A stretch of DNA of 64,000 bases. Origin: Paucimonas lemoignei (GTDB taxonomy: Bacteria; Pseudomonadota; Gammaproteobacteria; Pseudomonadales; Pseudomonadaceae). The position numbers were made by a program, and so were the translations under genes. The stretch is taken from NCBI GenBank assembly GCA_900475325.1, contig LS483371.1, forward strand, positions 3,968,001 through 4,032,000, in the 5' to 3' direction. The notes beneath the pieces are model-generated. The model saw only the letters and a program-made list of their open reading frames with translations, was not told the origin of the DNA and ran no database searches. Position 1 is the stretch's first letter. Every line of letters starts with the position of its first letter. Of the stretch, positions 17,526 through 26,306 are shown in pieces.

Positions 17526-17742
17526 ATGCCTGCCGTTTGCCCTCCTCTGCTTCCAGCGCTGCACTCCCGAACCCTGGATCAGCCCCGAAATCGGTTTGAC
17601 AGACCATTGGTCTGCCACCTCGAACTCCGCCCGAAAACCGTGACTCCATCTCAAGTGAGCACATGGACCGATGCAAAGCCCGTAGTCAGTTGTGAGCCAA
17701 GCACGCTCTTCATTTTATGAATGGCAATGATGGTGAATGACA
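17526..17742. other. Upstream region of the three-gene stress-type operon
   Basis: No gene is seen. CAGACCATTGGTCTG at 17600-17614 is a near-perfect palindrome overlapping TTGACA at 17596-17601. It is a candidate repressor-controlled promoter for the operon starting at 17743. Confidence 0.45.
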
Positions 17743-18522
17743 ATGAACACACCCTCCCAAAGTCCTGGCAGCGATGCGCAGCACAGGAATTCTGCAGCGC
17801 CGGAAGATCACCTCAGTACTCTGCAAGATGACGCACAGGCAGCACTTGCCAGCGCCAGGGAACACGGCAGCGCGCAATTCGAGCAGTATCGGGACACCGC
17901 CGCCCAGCAGATCGAAACCCTGGCGCACAGCGCGCAGTCTGCCGCCGAGCAACTGCAGGAAGACGACACGTTTGGTCTGTCCCACTACGTCACGGACATC
18001 GCGCAGAACATGACAACCCTGGCGGGCAGTCTGCGCGGCAAGAGCGTCGACGAACTTCTTCAGCAAGCCGGAAAACTGGCCAGAGACAACCCGGCACTGT
18101 TTATCACCGGTAGCGTCGCATTGGGGTTGGGTTTATCACGTTTTCTGCGGGCTTCGAGTTCCCTGCAAAGCTCGAACTCAACGGCCCCCCCTGCAGACCC
18201 GACTTCAACGCCTGGCACGGACCCTTTCGATGACGCCCCGGCCCGCCAAGACGCGACGCGACCTACCACAGGAATGAGCTCGGTTGTGGAGGCTGATCAG
18301 GAGTTTCCCGTCAGCCATCCGCACATGGGTGATGTTCGTCACAGTGGCAGACCGGGGGTCGTGGATACGTCCATTGCGCCAGGCGCTCAAATCCCCACCA
18401 ACCCACTTGATCCCGGCGCTACCTACCCCGACAGCAAGGATGACAGTGGCCAGCCGGGCAACCCTGGGCAGCCCCAATTGGACAGGCAAGCACAAGACAG
18501 CCTTACGAAAGGAGATCGGTGA
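17743..18522 (+). CDS. Hypothetical hydrophilic protein, first gene of a membrane/DUF3618 operon
   Basis: A 259-residue protein. The first half is helical and Ala/Gln rich, and a single short hydrophobic segment (ALFITGSVALGLGLSRFL, residues about 117-134) is followed by a disordered Pro/Asp/Ser-rich tail. Proteins of this shape are annotated as nutrient-deprivation-induced and occur before phage-holin-like and DUF3618 genes, as here. ATG 17743 is chosen over 17737 because GGTGA lies six bases upstream. Its stop overlaps the start of the next gene. The role is unknown; the operon is probably connected with envelope stress. Confidence 0.75.
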   Translation: MNTPSQSPGSDAQHRNSAAPEDHLSTLQDDAQAALASAREHGSAQFEQYRDTAAQQIETLAHSAQSAAEQLQEDDTFGLSHYVTDIAQNMTTLAGSLRGKSVDELLQQAGKLARDNPALFITGSVALGLGLSRFLRASSSLQSSNSTAPPADPTSTPGTDPFDDAPARQDATRPTTGMSSVVEADQEFPVSHPHMGDVRHSGRPGVVDTSIAPGAQIPTNPLDPGATYPDSKDDSGQPGNPGQPQLDRQAQDSLTKGDR

Positions 18523-18929
18523 TGGCCACCCCCTCTAGCCCCACACCCGAAAATGAAACCTCTGCAGTGGGCTTGATCCGCCAGCTGGCCCATGAAGTCC
18601 CTGCCCTGCTGACCAAGGAGCTGGCCCTGGCCAAGGCCGAAATCAGGCAGACCCTGGACACTGCCAAAGCCGGTGCGACCGCAGTTGGCATGGGCGCCGT
18701 GGTGATGTTGGCCGGGCTGATCATCGTCCTGCTGGCAGCGGTGTATGCACTGGCCATGGTCATGCAGCCGTGGCTGGCGGCGCTGATTGTAGGCGTGGTC
18801 GCGATGGTCGTCGGGTTCCTCATGGTTCAGTCAGGCAAAAAGCAATTCGAAGTGTCCAGCCTGACACCGGAACGCACCGTCAACTCCCTGCAAAAAGACA
18901 AGGATGCTATTCAGAGGAAAGTCTCATGA
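18522..18929 (+). CDS. Phage-holin-family (DUF1469) membrane protein
   Basis: A 135-residue protein with an amphipathic N-terminal part (LIRQLAHEVPALLTKELALAKAE) and two adjacent membrane helices (residues about 52-73 and 80-100), the layout of the actinobacterial holin-X/DUF1469 family. These chromosomal proteins are not phage lysis genes. The start overlaps the preceding stop as TGATG, with AAAGGAG seven bases upstream; the stop overlaps the next start as ATGA. Tight coupling suggests the three products act together at the inner membrane. Confidence 0.82.
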   Translation: MATPSSPTPENETSAVGLIRQLAHEVPALLTKELALAKAEIRQTLDTAKAGATAVGMGAVVMLAGLIIVLLAAVYALAMVMQPWLAALIVGVVAMVVGFLMVQSGKKQFEVSSLTPERTVNSLQKDKDAIQRKVS

Positions 18930-19786
18930 GCATTGACAGCACATTTGAAAGCGAAGAGAGCTTTGCCAGCGACTCGCAGAAAAGCCCGGAAACCCTCGAG
19001 CGCGAGATCGACGCGCAACGCTCCAGCATCGGCAACATCGTCGATGCACTTGAGAGCAAGTTCTCCGCCGGCCAGCTGCTGGATCAGGCGTTGAGCTACA
19101 CCCGTGGTAACGGCGGAGAGTTTTTCAACAACCTGGGCAACACGATCAAGAGCAATCCGGTGCCGACCGTGCTGACATCGGTCGGCTTGCTGTGGCTGAT
19201 GATGGGGCAGAACCGCGGCCCTTCAACAGGTACGGGCGCGTCCAGTGTCAGCCATCTCGGGGAACGGGTCGGCGACATGGCGCACAGCGTGACTGACAGC
19301 TTCAGCGGCGCCAAAAGCCGGCTCGAAGAGACTGCCCGGCGCATGAAAGACAAGGCCGGGCATATGACTGACAAAGCGGGCGAACTCACCGACAAGGTCT
19401 CTGAGAAGGTCTCGGCCACCGGGCAGCAGGTGAACCGGGGCAGCCATGACCTAAATGACACCTTGCATCAGCAGGCCCGCAAAGCGACGTCCGGGTTTGA
19501 GTACATGCTGCGCGAGCAACCGCTGGCCGTGGCCGCCATCGGGGTTGCCCTGGGCGCGGCACTGGGTGCGGCACTGCCTGTCACCGAACGGGAAAACCGC
19601 CTGATGGGCCAGGCCAGCGACGAATTGACCTCCAAGGCCAAACATCTGGCCAGCGAGGGCTACGAGAAGGTCGCCCATGGGGGCAAAGAGATGGGCAATG
19701 AGATAGCCGATAAAGGCGCCACCCATGCTCAACCTGACAACAGTAATCCTGCGCTGAACCCGGACCTGTCGCCTGGCCTGGGCTAA
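18926..19786 (+). CDS. DUF3618-domain membrane protein
   Basis: A 286-residue protein. The N-terminal DUF3618 motif (SPETLEREIDAQRSSIGNIV, residues about 18-37) is followed by a short hydrophobic stretch near residue 85, a long helical Lys/Glu-rich middle with repeated DKAG units (KDKAGHMTDKAGELTDKVSEK) resembling LEA/YtjA-type stress proteins, and a second hydrophobic glycine-rich segment (VAAIGVALGAALGAAL). It is translationally coupled to the holin-like gene. A bidirectional terminator follows. The function is unknown; envelope or desiccation stress is a guess from the repeats. Confidence 0.82.
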   Translation: MSIDSTFESEESFASDSQKSPETLEREIDAQRSSIGNIVDALESKFSAGQLLDQALSYTRGNGGEFFNNLGNTIKSNPVPTVLTSVGLLWLMMGQNRGPSTGTGASSVSHLGERVGDMAHSVTDSFSGAKSRLEETARRMKDKAGHMTDKAGELTDKVSEKVSATGQQVNRGSHDLNDTLHQQARKATSGFEYMLREQPLAVAAIGVALGAALGAALPVTERENRLMGQASDELTSKAKHLASEGYEKVAHGGKEMGNEIADKGATHAQPDNSNPALNPDLSPGLG

Positions 19787-19802
19787 ACAGAAGCCAAAAA
19801 AA

Positions 19803-19829
19803 AATCGGGCCATTACAGGCCCGATTTTG
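19803..19829. terminator. Bidirectional terminator
   Basis: AATCGGGCC and GGCCCGATT pair perfectly with a six-base loop, with A-tracts on the left and T's on the right. It serves the DUF3618 operon on the plus strand and the YdcH gene on the minus strand. Confidence 0.88.
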
Positions 19830-19861
19830 ACTGGGTTTATTCACAACGCCTCAGAATAACG

Positions 19862-20101
19862 TCACGCGGTCCCAAGCCGTTGAACGATCTTGTCCTTGAT
19901 CAGCAATCGTTTTTCCTTGAGTTTTTTCAGTTCATCATCGCTGACGTTGCCTGCTGCCCCCGACTCCGCCTCCAGCACATCCGCATCGATCTGCCCGTAA
20001 TCATTGAGCAACTGATTGAGCTTCTTGTCGGCACTGCTGCGCTCGCTCACCTGCTCTTTTGTCAGACCCAGATCCTTGAATAAATCGTGCTTGACCGGCA
20101 T
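19862..20101 (-). CDS. YdcH-family (DUF465) small protein
   Basis: A 79-residue helical protein with the DUF465 features: the KLNQLLNDYGQIDADV segment and the C-terminal DDELKKLKEKRLLIKDKI coiled-coil region. The ATG follows AGAGAGG. Its role is not known; members are abundant soluble proteins in gamma-proteobacteria. It lies alone between the stress operon and the FAD enzyme. Confidence 0.85.
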   Translation of the reverse strand: MPVKHDLFKDLGLTKEQVSERSSADKKLNQLLNDYGQIDADVLEAESGAAGNVSDDELKKLKEKRLLIKDKIVQRLGTA

Positions 20102-20211
20102 GGGACACCTCTCTTGTGGCTGCGATGGTTCGTAGATCTATGAGGATAGACGCTGACGCAGGTTCGGTGTTTCGCGAGGTGGCGGGGATGGGAAGTGCAG
20201 CGCGGTGGATG

Positions 20212-21639
20212 TCAGCTCTCGGCACCCGCCAGGCCCGGAAAGATGAAAGGTATACCCTGCTCAAGCCGTTGGACCAGGCTGCGACTGGGCACGGCGACGT
20301 CCGCAACCGGCTGCTGCAAGCGCAGCACGACCGCATCAATGACTGTGCGGCTGGCGTCGTTGTGAAATTGCCAGATGCCGTAAATGCGCCCCTCAAACGA
20401 AGGTTCGCTGCCCAGGCTTGAGTCCGCGGCCAATCCCGCGCCGATGCCGAACAGATGCAGGCCCTGCAGACGGTTGCCTGCGTCATCCAGCGGGCAGCCG
20501 CTGGGGTCGGAATCCAGTCCGCCCTTGGTGGCTCGCAGCACAATAGGACTGCCATCGCGATGGCTGAGTGTCGGCAAGCGGGGTTGATAGCCGATGCACT
20601 GAATCACCACGCTTGATTCGATCAGCGCCTGTGCCGCCTGATCATAATCCTGCGGCGGCCCCCCTTGAATGCGGAACGCCCGCGCCCGCACCCCGGTCTT
20701 GCCGATCCAGCCACGACGCAGTACTTCGCGCCCGACCTCAAGCGCCCGGTAGCGCAACCCGCCAGAGCGGTTGATCCGGCCCGAGACTGGACACACATCT
20801 TTGACCGGGTCGAACACATACCCGGCTGCGTGAGCCAGTTCAGCACTTTCATAGAACAGCCGGATCGCGGACCGATGCACCAGCGTAACTTCCTGCAAGC
20901 CCGCGAACTCCAAGGCATCGGCCAGGTTCTCCAGCATCGAGAATGCACTGTGCGAACCGCCCACGACCGTGATCCGCCCGGATGAGGCCAGCGTCGGCGC
21001 AAAGGTTTCACGCAGCTGTACCGCGTTCATGCGCAGCAATTGGTCGGCTGATTTGATCGCGGCGGAGGTCGGCACCATCAGGCCGTGCTCGGCCAGGCTT
21101 TCGTGCAAATATTTTGGATCCTGCTGACCGCCCAGGTTGAGCACCACCACCCGGCTGCGAATACGCCGGGTACGCCCTTCGTGTTCCACCCAGACGCAGT
21201 ACTCGTCACCGTCCTTGATCACCTCCGTCACCGTCGTGCTGTGCCAAAGCTTGACGCCGTAGTACTGAACAATGAAATCCAGAACCAGTTTGGAGGCCTC
21301 GGCCAACAGCTCGCCCACGTCTGAAAGCTGCGGCGCACTTTGTGCCTGACGGCGAATACGCCAATAGGCGGGCGACTGCTCAAGAGGCTCGAACACATCA
21401 CGCAGCGCGGGGTCGCGCAGGCAATCGAGAAACACGTCCCCCACCGAATTGGCGGTAATCCGGTAGTCCCCCAGGCAACCCGCGCCCGGTGTCGGGCTGG
21501 CATCGACGATGATCAGCCCGTCGCGCGCGAGGTCAGGCAGGGTGCCGCTCTTCAACGCATTGAACAGCAAACCCATACCGGAGGGTCCTGCTCCGGCGAC
21601 TACGCACCCACAGAGGGTTTCCAGATTATCTCCAAACAT
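20212..21639 (-). CDS. FAD/NAD(P)-binding oxidoreductase of unknown substrate
   Basis: A 475-residue flavoprotein with two dinucleotide-binding loops: CVVAGAGPSGMGLL at residues about 11-24 and TVVGGSHSAFSM near 245. This two-site layout is that of flavin monooxygenases such as N-hydroxylating and Baeyer-Villiger enzymes, and of related reductases. ATG 21639 is supported by AAGAAAGGAG; a longer frame exists but lacks support. It is monocistronic, faces an AT-rich upstream region and has no pathway genes beside it. I do not recognise a specific family member. Confidence 0.78.
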   Translation of the reverse strand: MFGDNLETLCGCVVAGAGPSGMGLLFNALKSGTLPDLARDGLIIVDASPTPGAGCLGDYRITANSVGDVFLDCLRDPALRDVFEPLEQSPAYWRIRRQAQSAPQLSDVGELLAEASKLVLDFIVQYYGVKLWHSTTVTEVIKDGDEYCVWVEHEGRTRRIRSRVVVLNLGGQQDPKYLHESLAEHGLMVPTSAAIKSADQLLRMNAVQLRETFAPTLASSGRITVVGGSHSAFSMLENLADALEFAGLQEVTLVHRSAIRLFYESAELAHAAGYVFDPVKDVCPVSGRINRSGGLRYRALEVGREVLRRGWIGKTGVRARAFRIQGGPPQDYDQAAQALIESSVVIQCIGYQPRLPTLSHRDGSPIVLRATKGGLDSDPSGCPLDDAGNRLQGLHLFGIGAGLAADSSLGSEPSFEGRIYGIWQFHNDASRTVIDAVVLRLQQPVADVAVPSRSLVQRLEQGIPFIFPGLAGAES

Positions 21640-22282
21640 AGTCAGATCTCCTTTCTTGAATATTCCAGACGGTGTTGCGCTATGTAGCGACGAGTCACTC
21701 CACGGACGAATCCAGGGATGGATCAGGCAAAACATTAAGGTTGTGCTGAATTAACCTGCGTCCAGGCGCAGACCTGCCTTGAAGTCGGCAACTAGCAAAG
21801 TAAGGGCGAAGTAGTGTGTTCCGGGAAAAGTGGGGAACGGCACGGGCGATGAAACGGATCAACCACGCTACCGCCTGAACCCCTCACGCGCGGCGCTGAA
21901 GAGCCCTGGCACGGTGCTTTTAGCCAGGCACTGAATTGACCAGGAGCCAGCGAGAGAACGGTTGTGGGGATAATTTCAAATATTGGCCAGGGTGTCAATT
22001 TATTGAAATAGAGTGGTTTTCAACCCAATTAGAGCCTAGGTATCTGATCTTATTGATGAATTAAAATTGACGCCGAGAATCCAACGATTTGCAGTGCAAA
22101 AATCTTTTTTTAAATGAATTTATATATTAATCGAGCGCTTTAAGGTGCCCTGAATGCCAGCGCCAGCAACTTGACCCACCCTCGCTTAGTGCACTTGGTC
22201 ATCCGGCGCTGAAAAGACCACATCGCTTCGCCAACAACTTGGCTGCTTCAAGTCAAACCACCGACGCTGGGTCAAACTACTC
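21640..22282. other. AT-rich intergenic region upstream of the FAD enzyme
   Basis: About 640 bp without a convincing gene. The stretch 22000-22140 is far more AT-rich than its surroundings (runs such as AAAATCTTTTTTTAAATG and TTTATATATTAAT) and may hold promoter or nucleoid-protein binding sites, or be transferred DNA. A short minus-strand frame at 21792-21998 is not supported. Confidence 0.5.
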
Positions 22283-22720
22283 TCATGGGTTCTGACGCAT
22301 TGGCATTTTATCGATCAGGGCGAATAACTCGCTGGGCATCACCTGCCCGGCCTGCTCCATTTTCTTGCCGCCATCCTTGCCCACCAGGATGACCCGGCCA
22401 GGTCCCGACGATTTAACGTCAAGGGCCTTGAGCAACCCAGCGGTCGCTGACGCTGCAAGGGGCTGATCATTGCGACTGCCCACACCTGCGACGACCGTAT
22501 ACAAGACCATCTCGCGCTTGATAAAGGCCTCTCGGTTGGCGGGCTCCTGGAGTGCCTGCCTGAGGCTCATCAAGGTTGGGTCCTGGGCATTTGGGGCGAT
22601 GACCACCAGCGGGCGAGTCTGCCACCGCTCTGCAAGCAACGGATTGCCCGGCTCGCTGGCCCATACACTGCCAACTGCCAGTGCAGCAGACAAAGCAAGG
22701 ATGTTGCTGGCTGATTTCAT
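22283..22720 (-). CDS. Exported DUF4174 protein
   Basis: A 145-residue protein with a signal peptide (MKSASNILALSAALAVGSVWA, cleavage about residue 21) and a thioredoxin-like DUF4174 domain in which RPLVVIAPNAQDPTL, KREMVLYTVVAGV and GRVILVGKDGGKKME mark successive strands. No redox CXXC pair is present, so it is not a classical thioredoxin. GAGGAGACC precedes the ATG. The function is unknown, with periplasmic location likely. Confidence 0.82.
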   Translation of the reverse strand: MKSASNILALSAALAVGSVWASEPGNPLLAERWQTRPLVVIAPNAQDPTLMSLRQALQEPANREAFIKREMVLYTVVAGVGSRNDQPLAASATAGLLKALDVKSSGPGRVILVGKDGGKKMEQAGQVMPSELFALIDKMPMRQNP

Positions 22721-22949
22721 GCTGGTCTCCTCATGCCGGGCTCATGATTGAGGTCTGAGCTTTCAGGCCTCAATCAGACGTAAGGAGTAGACCGCCCCAG
22801 CCTGTGGAAAGTCAGTGGCTATAGCGATGCACACAGCGCGCCGATGAATGGTATCCACCGTTCGCCGCAGGCGGTCGAACTATTAACTGTCACGATCATC
22901 AATGTCTTCAGACGCATTGAAAACCTGAAGGGATGCAGAGGTCGTAGCC

Positions 22950-23264
22950 ATGAATACCGGAAAAGACTACCGCTCGGGGATTGCCGAGATCGACTACTCA
23001 CGCGACACCCTGTTTGGCCCGATCCCAATGCAGGCCACCTGCAGAGTGCGACTGGCCACCGTTGAGCAGGACGGCCAGCAGCTGCGCGAACTGACCATCA
23101 TCGGTGAAGTGCCGCACTATCTCCTCAAGTCGGCGGTGATCCGCGTTGCGCTCGAAGGGCAAATTGAAGCTGGGCCCATACGCGACCATTACACGGCGGC
23201 GGAGGCGAACGAAGAAGCCTTCAAGTTGCTGTTCGAAAACGAACGTCGACGATCAATGCACTAA
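22950..23264 (+). CDS. Conserved small protein of unknown function
   Basis: A 104-residue protein, soluble by composition, with GAGGTCGTAGCC before its ATG and a terminator-like hairpin directly after its stop, both supporting a real gene. The middle (ELTIIGEVPHYLLKSAVIRVAL) could form a small alpha/beta fold, and the C terminus is charged (FENERRRSMH). I do not recognise a domain. It is divergent from the DUF4174 gene. Confidence 0.68.
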   Translation: MNTGKDYRSGIAEIDYSRDTLFGPIPMQATCRVRLATVEQDGQQLRELTIIGEVPHYLLKSAVIRVALEGQIEAGPIRDHYTAAEANEEAFKLLFENERRRSMH

Positions 23265-23275
23265 GACATCGTACA

Positions 23276-23301
23276 ACGACCTGTATGGAACAGGTCGTTT
23301 G
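23276..23301 (+). terminator. Terminator-like hairpin
   Basis: ACGACCTGT and ACAGGTCGT pair perfectly around a five-base loop 12 nt after the preceding stop. Only three T's follow, so termination may be partial. Confidence 0.6.
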
Positions 23302-23637
23302 GCGGTGCCGGTGTAGCGACAGGAGTGCATATGACTATATAACCTGACTGGCGATCAAGTTAACGTAACGTCATATGTCTAAGTTGTACGATGGCCTATG
23401 TCCTGCCTCCATTCTGAAACACCTCAAGATGGAAACATCACGACTTATATCAACCTGTGAACGGCCCTTTACTGGTAGGTGAATAATGCGTTAGCCGTCG
23501 TTCACGAACCCATCCTGCTCCACACAAATGACCAAGGCCCAGACAAACGAAAGCCGCGATGCAATCAAGCACAGCGGCTGCTTACCAGGTGTTGCAGTTG
23601 CTTCGGGCTAGCTCTTGAGGCTTCTACCCAATCCCAC
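23302..23637. other. Gene-free stretch with an inverted repeat
   Basis: No gene is recognised. CATATGAC at 23328 and GTCATATG at 23370 form a spaced eight-base inverted repeat enclosing a GTTAACGTAAC segment. A short open frame on the plus strand at 23479-23862 is antisense to the DUF1652 gene and is not called. Confidence 0.4.
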
Positions 23638-23925
23638 TCAGCCTACGCTGCTCATGCCACGACTCGCACCCTGCCTGCCTTGAAGATGGCGGGTGTGGGT
23701 CAGGTCGTAGCGCAGTTCCGCCACCAGCTCGGAGATTTCCCGAGTGGTATTCAGACGGTCCAGCGAGATCCCGGTAACGAACAACTCGACACGGTCGGAA
23801 TCCGGATCAGTAATTTGCACCGTCATCGAAGAATCAGGCGACACGCTACAGGTACAGCGTAAAGGCAGGAAAGCGCCCTCGATAATACTCCTTAACTCGA
23901 GGGTGGACAGTCGGTACGCAATCAT
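23638..23925 (-). CDS. DUF1652-domain protein
   Basis: A 95-residue protein of the small Pseudomonas family DUF1652. The family pattern is visible: LELRSIIEGAFLPLRCTCSV, then MTVQITDPDSDRVELFVTGI and the closing LVAELRYDL. ATG 23925 is chosen because AAGGAGAAGCAC precedes it; a longer frame to 23970 lacks support. Members are often present in several copies per genome and have no known activity. Confidence 0.85.
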   Translation of the reverse strand: MIAYRLSTLELRSIIEGAFLPLRCTCSVSPDSSMTVQITDPDSDRVELFVTGISLDRLNTTREISELVAELRYDLTHTRHLQGRQGASRGMSSVG

Positions 23926-24268
23926 GTGCTTCTCCTTAGTATGCGCGGCTTCGCGCGCCCACAACCCCACTACAGCGGACTGCGCTTGTGATAGATACAG
24001 CTCATTAAATTCCTTTGCCAGCCAGATAAACGTCGTCAGTTAATTGGAGGCATATTTTGTTATACGCCACGCCCTGCCATGAAGCAATATCCATTTATAG
24101 GCCCGTTAAACGATCGCCGCACGAAAGCGTTATATAAACAATTAGAAGAAACGATTCACTTAACACTTATTCTGGGGATGTTTAATTGATTCGGATCAAA
24201 GCAGTGCACTTGCCAGGCCGTGAGGGGTAACCGCCAGCCGATGCAGCCGACTGACGGTCATGGGGCCA
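23926..24268. other. Upstream region of the DUF1652 gene
   Basis: About 340 bp with no gene. The part 24000-24190 is AT-rich and probably holds the promoter of the minus-strand DUF1652 gene. I see no clear operator. Confidence 0.4.
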
Positions 24269-24751
24269 CTACTCGACGCTGCGCGGCAGACGCAGATGGA
24301 TCAATGCCACTCGACCGCCGTGCTTGTCCCGGCGCTCATCGATGGCATAGGGGCGAAAGCCCAGCTTGGGGTAGAAAAGCAGGCCCGGCACGTTGTGGTT
24401 GTAGCACGAGGCGGTCATCTCGCTGGCTTCATGTTTGTCAAAGGCCAGGTCCATCATGCAACCGATCAGGTAGCGCCCCACGCCGCGGGATCTTGCTTTC
24501 GGAGCGATGATCACATTGCCCAGCGAGCAGCGGCCGCGAAAATCGCTGCGTGAAAAATTGGCATACCCCACCACTTCCCCATCCATCTCGATCACCGTCG
24601 AATCGGAATGGTTGTGCAGCGCGTCTACGAGCTGGGGCGGGGTCAGGGGCCAGGTCGCTCTGGGGAACATATAGAACAGCTCGTCGACATTCTGCGGCAG
24701 TGAGCACACGACGGGGATGTCTTTTTCTTCCAGGGGGCGATTCAGGAACAT
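24269..24751 (-). CDS. GNAT-family N-acetyltransferase
   Basis: A 160-residue GNAT protein. The acetyl-CoA binding motif A is seen as NVIIAPKARSRGVGRYLIG (residues about 79-97), with the preceding strand VVGYANFSR and the later motif B region PGLLFYPKLGFRPY. It transfers an acetyl group to an unknown amine. AAGAGG lies upstream of the ATG at moderate distance. There is no operon partner; the divergent neighbour is a small lipoprotein gene. Confidence 0.88.
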   Translation of the reverse strand: MFLNRPLEEKDIPVVCSLPQNVDELFYMFPRATWPLTPPQLVDALHNHSDSTVIEMDGEVVGYANFSRSDFRGRCSLGNVIIAPKARSRGVGRYLIGCMMDLAFDKHEASEMTASCYNHNVPGLLFYPKLGFRPYAIDERRDKHGGRVALIHLRLPRSVE

Positions 24752-24911
24752 GGGTCAGTAACCTCTTGAAGAAAGGGATAACAAGCGCTTAGACACTATA
24801 TGCGAACTCCTGCCGAACGCACGGCGGAAATCCGTCATCTGGAATAAACAATCAGTTACCCGGCAGGTCGTATGAAGGGCTACACGCCCTTAAATCAGCC
24901 TGGAGAATGAC

Positions 24912-25067
24912 ATGAACCTCCCCCGCTACCTCGGCCTGTTCTGCTGCATCGCGCTGCTGCATGGCTGCTTCGACAGCCCCGATAAACAAAGTACCAAGGA
25001 GAACACGGACGGCTCCAAATCATCGGTGCAGATGGACAAGCCCACCGACGGCTCGTCATCAAAATAA
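24912..25067 (+). CDS. Small predicted lipoprotein
   Basis: A 51-residue frame with a type II signal peptide: a positively charged start, a hydrophobic core (YLGLFCCIALLHGC) and a lipobox cysteine at residue 18, followed by a short, hydrophilic Ser/Asp/Lys-rich tail. TGGAGAATGAC precedes the ATG. The mature part is only about 34 residues and has no recognisable fold. Similar tiny lipoproteins are common in pseudomonads. Confidence 0.65.
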   Translation: MNLPRYLGLFCCIALLHGCFDSPDKQSTKENTDGSKSSVQMDKPTDGSSSK

Positions 25068-25284
25068 ACTGCGCCTCTGGCTGGCCATGCGCGCGGGTTC
25101 AGCCAGGTGTCAGTTGAGCTGTAACGGCCGGCTGACACCGAACCTGCCCGCCCTGATCGCTACCCGTCGTCTGGTTCATGCATAACGCCTGTAACTTCAA
25201 GCGCCTCCTTGCAAATTGCATGAAAATATTTTAATAAATTTTAATAACCAATTGATAAATAAGCATTTTTAAAATATGGAAATT

Positions 25285-25300
25285 TGGCACAGCCGCTGCA
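25285..25300 (+). promoter_or_regulatory. Sigma-54 (RpoN)-type promoter
   Basis: TGGCACAGCCGCTGCA has the GG (-24) and GC (-12) dinucleotides at exact spacing and matches TGGCACNNNNNTTGCA in all but one base. A very AT-rich stretch (25208-25284) suitable for IHF bending lies upstream. The predicted start of transcription falls about 38 nt before the ATG at 25349. Confidence 0.7.
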
Positions 25301-25348
25301 ATTACCTACCGTGAGATGTAACAACTTTATTCACGGAGTAAAAAAATA

Positions 25349-26290
25349 ATGATTTCATCCCCTGACACTTACCCAACTGCCGCGCAAGAATCGACCAATC
25401 ACTCAGGGGTTTCCTGGGGGGCGATCTTCGCCGGTGCCGCAGGCTCTGCAGCCTTGGCCATGATCCTTCTACTCCTGGGCGTTGGCCTGGGCTTCTCCGC
25501 GATGTCGCCGTGGGCAGACAGCGGGATGAGCGCGAAAGGAATCGGTATTTCCACAGTGGCCTGGCTCGCATTCACCCAGATCGTCGCGTCGGGCCTGGGC
25601 GGTTACATCGCCGGTCGACTGCGTGTGAAGTGGGCCAACCTCCACGGTGACGAGGTGTATTTCCGCGATACCGCTCATGGTTTCCTGTCCTGGGCAATCG
25701 CTACGCTGGTTGCTGCAACGCTGATCGTAGGCTCCGTGAGCAGCATCGTCGGCGGTGGCATTAAAGCAGGTGCAAGCGTGGCGTCCGGTGCTGCCGGTGC
25801 CGTCACTCAAGTGGCAGGCAGCGCCGCCAGCAACAGCAACGTGAGCAGCGATGACTACGGCTACTTCATTGACAGCCTGTTCCGCGATGACCGCCCTGCC
25901 GCCGTCAGTGACGACGCCGCACACGCCGTTGTCGTGCGCATCTTCGCCAAAACCATCAACAACGGTGGTCAGTTGAGCGCAGAAGATCGCAGCTACCTGG
26001 CGCAGTTGATCGCCCAGCGCACCAACCTGAGCCAGGCCGACGCTGAACGTCGTGTGGATCAGGTTTACGCTCAGGCTCTGAAGTCTTATGAAGATGCCAA
26101 GCTGGCCGCTAAAAATGCTGCAGAGACCGCTGCCAAAGTGGCTTCGATGACTGCCCTCTGGACCTTCGTTTCCCTGCTGTGCGGTGCCTTCTTCGCCAGC
26201 CTCGCTGCCATCTGGGGTGGTCGTCGTCGTGACGCCGTGACCTACCTTGAAGCACGCCCTTATACCACTACTACAACAACGGCTCGTTAA
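25349..26290 (+). CDS. Conserved membrane protein, probably RpoN-dependent
   Basis: A 313-residue protein. It begins with SWGAIFAGAAGSAALAMILLLLGVGLG (first membrane helix), has further membrane helices near residues 60-90 and 105-140, a roughly 110-residue soluble Ala/Asp-rich section, and a last helix near 270-292 followed by an Arg-rich turn and a Thr-rich end. This YrzE-like layout is annotated only as conserved membrane protein. A sigma-54-type promoter sits 50 nt upstream, so expression probably needs an enhancer-binding protein. A 24-residue membrane peptide gene follows 16 nt later. Confidence 0.82.
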   Translation: MISSPDTYPTAAQESTNHSGVSWGAIFAGAAGSAALAMILLLLGVGLGFSAMSPWADSGMSAKGIGISTVAWLAFTQIVASGLGGYIAGRLRVKWANLHGDEVYFRDTAHGFLSWAIATLVAATLIVGSVSSIVGGGIKAGASVASGAAGAVTQVAGSAASNSNVSSDDYGYFIDSLFRDDRPAAVSDDAAHAVVVRIFAKTINNGGQLSAEDRSYLAQLIAQRTNLSQADAERRVDQVYAQALKSYEDAKLAAKNAAETAAKVASMTALWTFVSLLCGAFFASLAAIWGGRRRDAVTYLEARPYTTTTTTAR

Positions 26291-26306
26291 GCCAAGGAGA
26301 CCTACA

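Noticed and set aside
18522..18929. Holin-like protein as evidence of a prophage
   Set aside because: No other phage genes are nearby; the DUF1469 protein is part of a chromosomal operon with a DUF3618 gene.
23479..23862. Plus-strand frame overlapping the DUF1652 gene
   Set aside because: It is antisense to a recognisable gene and lacks a ribosome binding site.
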